A stretch of 10,102 nt of DNA from an uncultured Brachyspira sp. Its GTDB lineage: Bacteria > Spirochaetota > Brachyspiria > Brachyspirales > Brachyspiraceae. The notes under the pieces are model-generated. The model saw only the letters and a list, made by a program, of their open reading frames with translations, made no database searches and was not told the DNA's origin. The DNA is taken from assembly GCA_934725655.1 (NCBI GenBank), contig CAKVCJ010000045.1:1-10102 (forward strand), read 5' to 3'. Within the stretch, counting starts at the first letter, position 1. Each line of letters starts with the position of its first letter. Position numbers and translations under genes: made by a program. This document shows positions 6,211-10,102 of the stretch, piece after piece.

Positions 6211-7275
6211 TTAATATTTATATATGAGTATGTTATCAATTATATATTGTAATTTTGAAATTTTATTTTCAATTTTTTCTTTTAATTTTTCAGACTTTAT
6301 ATTTTTTATTAAAAACTTTAAAAAATTCATTTTAGTTTTCAATAACTTCTTATTCAAATTAGAAAAATATTTTATTTTTTTATATTTATAAATATTTTTA
6401 TTTTGTATGTCTATCTGTCCTAATTTTATAAAACCTGCATAACAACGGCATTTATTATTAACTGAAAGACATGGACAATAATCCTGAAGTATTTTTACCT
6501 TAGAAGATTCATTCATATTACCTAATAAGTTATACCCATATTCCTGATCATTAAAACATCTTGTCACTTTACCATCTATTAATATTTTAAAGAATTTATT
6601 TCCTGTTCTGCATGCTACACCGCAAACATTAGCAAAATCTTTTCCAATAACCATATATAAAGGAATATCTATGCAATTGTTAATTTCAAGCCATTTCTCA
6701 ATTTCTTCAGAATAAGTACAATATCCATTATTATCAAAAACTCTTTGTATATTCAGTTTAAATCCTATAGATTCTATTTTCTCTCTTAGCTGTTTTATTT
6801 GCAAAAAATTATCTTCTAACATGATAGAATTTAATTGAAAATCTTCAAATTTTAAATATGATATAGATTTAAACCATAATAATTTATCAATAAACTCATC
6901 TAAATTCTTAATCTGTGTTAAATGTATAGATATCTCTATAAATGAAATATTTCCTTTGGCTATAGAAACAAATTTTTCCAATATATTTTTTGAATGCGAA
7001 AAATTAGTAGTACAAGATATTTTATGCCCCATACTAACTATTCTTTCAACCATATTAAAAAAATTAGGATATAAAAAAGGTTCACCGCCTATTAAATGTA
7101 CAGTAAATTGATCTTTAAGATTAGATAAAAAATCAAAAAAATTATTATACACATTTTCAGATATATGTTTATGTATTTTAGCAATACCCTGATAGCAATA
7201 TTCACAATGATAATTGCAAAACTCAGTAATATCAAAATGAATTGTATTAATAGTAGAAATATTTTTATTTTTCAT
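6211..7275 (-). CDS. Radical SAM protein with SPASM-like cysteine-rich tail
   Basis: Protein of 354 residues. The radical SAM 4Fe-4S site is C20-x3-C24-x2-C27 followed by Tyr, and the SAM-binding GGEP is at 63-66. A second cysteine group (C218, C222, C240, then C267, C269, C276, C278) around a FFKILIDGKVTRC segment resembles a SPASM domain, which holds auxiliary iron-sulphur clusters in enzymes that modify peptides or sugars. The last 60 residues are lysine-rich. It looks like a paralogue of the radical SAM half of the upstream fusion protein, with shared GGEPF, an I-S-I/L-H-L strand and a similar cysteine tail. The substrate is unknown; glycan context suggests a sugar or glycan (inference). 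It begins 50 bases after the fusion gene, and the ATG has only a weak ribosome site. Confidence 0.85.
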   Translation of the reverse strand: MKNKNISTINTIHFDITEFCNYHCEYCYQGIAKIHKHISENVYNNFFDFLSNLKDQFTVHLIGGEPFLYPNFFNMVERIVSMGHKISCTTNFSHSKNILEKFVSIAKGNISFIEISIHLTQIKNLDEFIDKLLWFKSISYLKFEDFQLNSIMLEDNFLQIKQLREKIESIGFKLNIQRVFDNNGYCTYSEEIEKWLEINNCIDIPLYMVIGKDFANVCGVACRTGNKFFKILIDGKVTRCFNDQEYGYNLLGNMNESSKVKILQDYCPCLSVNNKCRCYAGFIKLGQIDIQNKNIYKYKKIKYFSNLNKKLLKTKMNFLKFLIKNIKSEKLKEKIENKISKLQYIIDNILIYKY

Positions 7276-7325
7276 TTCTAAATTATATAGTATGATATCA
7301 AAAATGTCAAAATAATCTTTAAATA

Positions 7326-9383
7326 TTAATCAATAAATTCATTTTTATCTACAATCATTTTTAAATTTTCAAAATAATGATATGCTGCACATTTATTTCC
7401 TTGTCCTTTTATATAGCATTTTTCTGCTTTATCTAAAATATTAATACCGCTTAAATCAGATAAATTACCTAAACAATTTAACTTTGACTGCTCAGTAAAA
7501 CATCTATATATACAGCCGTCAGCTTCAATATTTAAATAGTATAAGCCGCACCAACAGACTATATTATCAGATAATGTATCTTTTATACTATCTGATTTTG
7601 AATTAAAAAATTCTTCTATCTCCTTTGAATATTTATTTAAATTATAATATTCATTATTTATTAGTCTATCAAGAAATAAGTCTAAATTAAACATATTTTT
7701 TATATCTTTTTTAACAGATAATATTTGATTAAAATTTTCATTTGTGATTAATGATTGTATAAATACATTAAAATCTAAATTAAGTTCTTTTCTAATATTT
7801 AATATCATCCTTACTCTATCATAAAAAATATTAATATCATTATACTCAGATAAGTGAAGTGATATTTGAAATATATCTAATTTGTCTTTTAATTTTTGTA
7901 AAAAATATTTAATGTTATCAAAATCTGCCATCAAATTAGTAATCACTTTTACTCTAACATTAGCTTCTGACAACTTATCTGTAAGATATTTAATATGCTC
8001 AAATACGAACGGCTCTCCTCCATCCAATATTAGATAATATTGCTCATTACCTATCATAGCTAATAAATTATCTATTTGATCTTTACCGATAGATAATGTA
8101 GATCTATTCATATTAGAGTCAAACTGATAACAATAAGGACATTTTAAATTACAGTTATAAGTAAGTTTAATATTTATATATTTATAAAATGGTTTAGGAG
8201 TATAATTTTTTCTTTTAATTTTTGCAATAACGCTTCTTTGTTTTTTTACTTGCCCAATTAACAACTTTCTCATATTTTTTATAAAATTATTTAGATTATG
8301 TGTATCTCTGACATATTTTATAGCTTTGATTGCTTTTTCAGAATAGTATAAATCATCTTCCATAAGCTTTTTTATTGCAGGAACGAAAACATCTAATTTA
8401 TCTAAACCATTACCTAATATTTCGCCGACATACTCCCCAAATCTTGAAGGAATATCTTCATTATTTAAACAGCTTACTATAGCTGTACCATACTGCAAAG
8501 CTTCAAGCCAAGAAATAGGAATACCTTCCCAAATAGAAGTATTAACTAAAATCCTTGATTCTCTTATTAATTTATCTTTTTCTTCGCCTTCTAAATGCCC
8601 AGTAAAATGTAAATTTGCAATATTATCCTGCATATACTTTTCTAAAGTCTTTTTATTTCTATCTTCATCTCTAAAAAATTTACCCATTAAATAAAAATCA
8701 TACTCAGGCATTTTCTTTGCTATTTCACAATAAATCCAAGCTCTTTTTTGAGCTTCTAATCTGCTTAAAAATATAACTTGTTTTTTCTTATTTTTTATAT
8801 CAAATTTGAAATCGTAATCCAAATCTATTGGATTAGGCATATATTGAATATTAACATTATTAGGCAAATTATATAGCTTTTTAGCTAAATCATTTAAATA
8901 AAATCCTTGAGAAATAAAAGTAATTCTATTTTCTCTATATAAATAATTGATTAATTCTGAAGCAAATTTATCAGAAACACATGGATCTTCAATAAGTGTA
9001 ACGGAACTTCTTCTTTTAAGCCATACAGAATTAGGTCTTGGATCTTGTATCCAAAGTATTAAATTCTCATCGTATACTAAATTCATAATTTCATAAGAAG
9101 GATAAGTCAATTCTATAGATAAAAATATATCATAATTTTGATCTCTTAACCAATTTCTTACTAAATTATTATTCTTTGGAAATTTATATAATAAAACATC
9201 ATCAACTTTTTCTGATATTATATCATTTACATTGCTATCCATAAACAAAAGCACATCTATACTAATATCATTATTTGGAATGTATTTACATATATAATTT
9301 CTCGCTAAAAAACCATATCCTCCAAAAGGCGTTCCAAATCCTCCAAAAAATTCATCTATTAATAAAGCTGCTTTTATCTTCAT
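7326..9383 (-). CDS. Fusion of GT4-type glycosyltransferase and radical SAM/SPASM-like domain
   Basis: A continuous 685-residue reading frame with two parts. Residues 1 to about 375 are a GT-B fold family 4 glycosyltransferase: glycine-rich N-terminal loop (GGFGTPFGGYGFLARN, 14-29), IFLSRLEAQKR (204-214) opening the donor-binding half, and EGIPISWLEALQYGT (286-300) with the E-x7-E pair E286 and E294. A short basic linker (about 376-398) leads to a radical SAM domain with C411-x3-C415-x2-C418 and GGEP at 455-458, then a cysteine-rich tail (C610, C612, C624, C628, C637, C656, C665) like a SPASM domain. No membrane segment or internal restart is visible. It begins 4 bases after the GT8 stop, so it is translationally coupled. 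The protein may transfer a sugar and also modify the glycan or donor radically; the chemistry is unknown. Confidence 0.88.
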   Translation of the reverse strand: MKIKAALLIDEFFGGFGTPFGGYGFLARNYICKYIPNNDISIDVLLFMDSNVNDIISEKVDDVLLYKFPKNNNLVRNWLRDQNYDIFLSIELTYPSYEIMNLVYDENLILWIQDPRPNSVWLKRRSSVTLIEDPCVSDKFASELINYLYRENRITFISQGFYLNDLAKKLYNLPNNVNIQYMPNPIDLDYDFKFDIKNKKKQVIFLSRLEAQKRAWIYCEIAKKMPEYDFYLMGKFFRDEDRNKKTLEKYMQDNIANLHFTGHLEGEEKDKLIRESRILVNTSIWEGIPISWLEALQYGTAIVSCLNNEDIPSRFGEYVGEILGNGLDKLDVFVPAIKKLMEDDLYYSEKAIKAIKYVRDTHNLNNFIKNMRKLLIGQVKKQRSVIAKIKRKNYTPKPFYKYINIKLTYNCNLKCPYCYQFDSNMNRSTLSIGKDQIDNLLAMIGNEQYYLILDGGEPFVFEHIKYLTDKLSEANVRVKVITNLMADFDNIKYFLQKLKDKLDIFQISLHLSEYNDINIFYDRVRMILNIRKELNLDFNVFIQSLITNENFNQILSVKKDIKNMFNLDLFLDRLINNEYYNLNKYSKEIEEFFNSKSDSIKDTLSDNIVCWCGLYYLNIEADGCIYRCFTEQSKLNCLGNLSDLSGINILDKAEKCYIKGQGNKCAAYHYFENLKMIVDKNEFID

Positions 9384-9387
9384 AATA

Positions 9388-10102
9388 TTAAATACTCAAC
9401 TTACCATCTTTAGTTTTATTTAAAATAACACTAATTTTAATAGGAAAAATCTTTATCATAATCTTTCTATTCTCTATCCAAAATTTAATTATAGAACGAT
9501 TAAAAAACAATATTTCAAAGAAATTATAATAGCCTGGAATTTTATAATCTAATTTCATTAATCTGTATACTTTTTCATCTTCTTCTTTATAAAATTCTGT
9601 TTTTCTATAATATTTCCACCAATCATCTAAAAAATAAAAATCATAATAATGTATATTATTATATTCCCAAGGCTTATTTACACCTAAATAATGAACTATA
9701 AAAGGATTTTTACTAACTTCTTCAATTTCAGCTTTAACTTTATCATCTGTATTCTCTCTCAAAATCCACTTAACATCTTTTGATAAATTCCATCTCAAAT
9801 CAATATATTTAACCTTATTTTCAAATACTGCATTAAGAACATCTTGATCCTGAAATTCTAAAGGACTTTTCTCCTCTGTAAATTGCCATAACTTTTCAAC
9901 TATATTATCTTCTCTTATTTTTTTTAAATTTAAAAGTAAAATACCAGCATTAAAGTAATTCTTAGTCTTTATATTTAATATTTTCTCAAAATAATAATCA
10001 ATATTCATCCCTTTAGATATATTCCATTTTTTTATTCTTGTTAAATTAATATTAATATCTTTAGTAACACCTGCTAAATAATTTTCTATATCTATATTAT
10101 AA
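9388..10102 (-). CDS. Glycosyltransferase family 8 protein, N-terminal part outside the window
   Basis: C-terminal part of a GT8 enzyme. Visible motifs are ENYLAGVTKDI (encoded about 10051-10086), the hallmark NYFNAGILLLNLKKIRED, EFQDQDVLNAVF, YIDLRWN and IVHYLGVNKPW, all in family order. The frame has an ATG at 10008, but upstream codons remain open to the window edge and encode expected GT8 sequence, and a ribosome site is lacking at proper distance, so the gene is 5'-partial and ATG 10008 is an internal methionine. The DxD motif would lie outside the window. It probably adds a hexose to the surface glycan, and is followed after 4 bases by the fusion gene in the same operon. The conserved DQD motif makes it closer to canonical GT8 than the paralogue at the left end. 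Confidence 0.9.
   Translation of the reverse strand, partial: YNIDIENYLAGVTKDININLTRIKKWNISKGMNIDYYFEKILNIKTKNYFNAGILLLNLKKIREDNIVEKLWQFTEEKSPLEFQDQDVLNAVFENKVKYIDLRWNLSKDVKWILRENTDDKVKAEIEEVSKNPFIVHYLGVNKPWEYNNIHYYDFYFLDDWWKYYRKTEFYKEEDEKVYRLMKLDYKIPGYYNFFEILFFNRSIIKFWIENRKIMIKIFPIKISVILNKTKDGKLSI

Noticed and set aside
7326..9383. Two genes joined by a sequencing error
   Set aside because: The linker is in frame with no ribosome site or start codon near residue 395, and the codon use is even across the join; without read data I treat it as a real fusion.

Overview
The window is very AT-rich (about three quarters A+T by eye) and every recognisable gene lies on the minus strand, so transcription runs from the right edge to the left. 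The genes encode nucleotide-sugar synthesis, sugar modification and glycosyl transfer. This looks like part of a surface-glycan locus (lipooligosaccharide, O-antigen or capsule). The composition, tight gene packing and polypurine ribosome sites would fit an AT-rich spirochaete such as Brachyspira. That placement is inference; Campylobacter-like or Fusobacterium-like hosts cannot be excluded from the sequence alone.

Right block (10102 to 6211), in transcription order: a GT8 glycosyltransferase cut by the window edge; a 685-residue protein that joins a GT4-type glycosyltransferase to a radical SAM domain with a cysteine-rich tail; and a stand-alone radical SAM protein that looks like a paralogue of the fused domain.

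Middle (6210 to 5829): a 382-base gap holding a perfect pentanucleotide tract (13 copies of TTGAC on the plus strand), a conserved flank, a probable leftover of the 3' end of a GT8-like gene, and a plausible promoter facing the next operon.

Left block (5828 to 159): glucose-1-phosphate cytidylyltransferase (rfbF), CDP-glucose 4,6-dehydratase (rfbG), an RmlC-type 3,5-epimerase, an NAD-dependent epimerase/reductase, an FAD-dependent oxidoreductase related to the amine oxidase/UDP-galactopyranose mutase group, and a second GT8 glycosyltransferase. The first four overlap or nearly touch and form one operon. They predict conversion of glucose-1-phosphate to CDP-glucose, then CDP-4-keto-6-deoxyglucose, then an epimerised and reduced CDP-6-deoxyhexose, which a local glycosyltransferase could use. 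No 3-dehydrase (RfbH/DdhC) is present, so a 3,6-dideoxy sugar is not predicted from this window.

Left edge (1 to 158): a second TTGAC tract (at least 16 copies, cut by the window) with the same flank. The six-gene left block therefore lies between two direct repeats. That arrangement, together with the GT8 tail remnant beside the second copy, suggests gene cassettes exchanged or rearranged through repeats. The most unusual items are the GT4-radical SAM fusion, the CDP-based sugar pathway with rhamnose-type finishing enzymes, and the repeat tract directly upstream of the rfb promoter.
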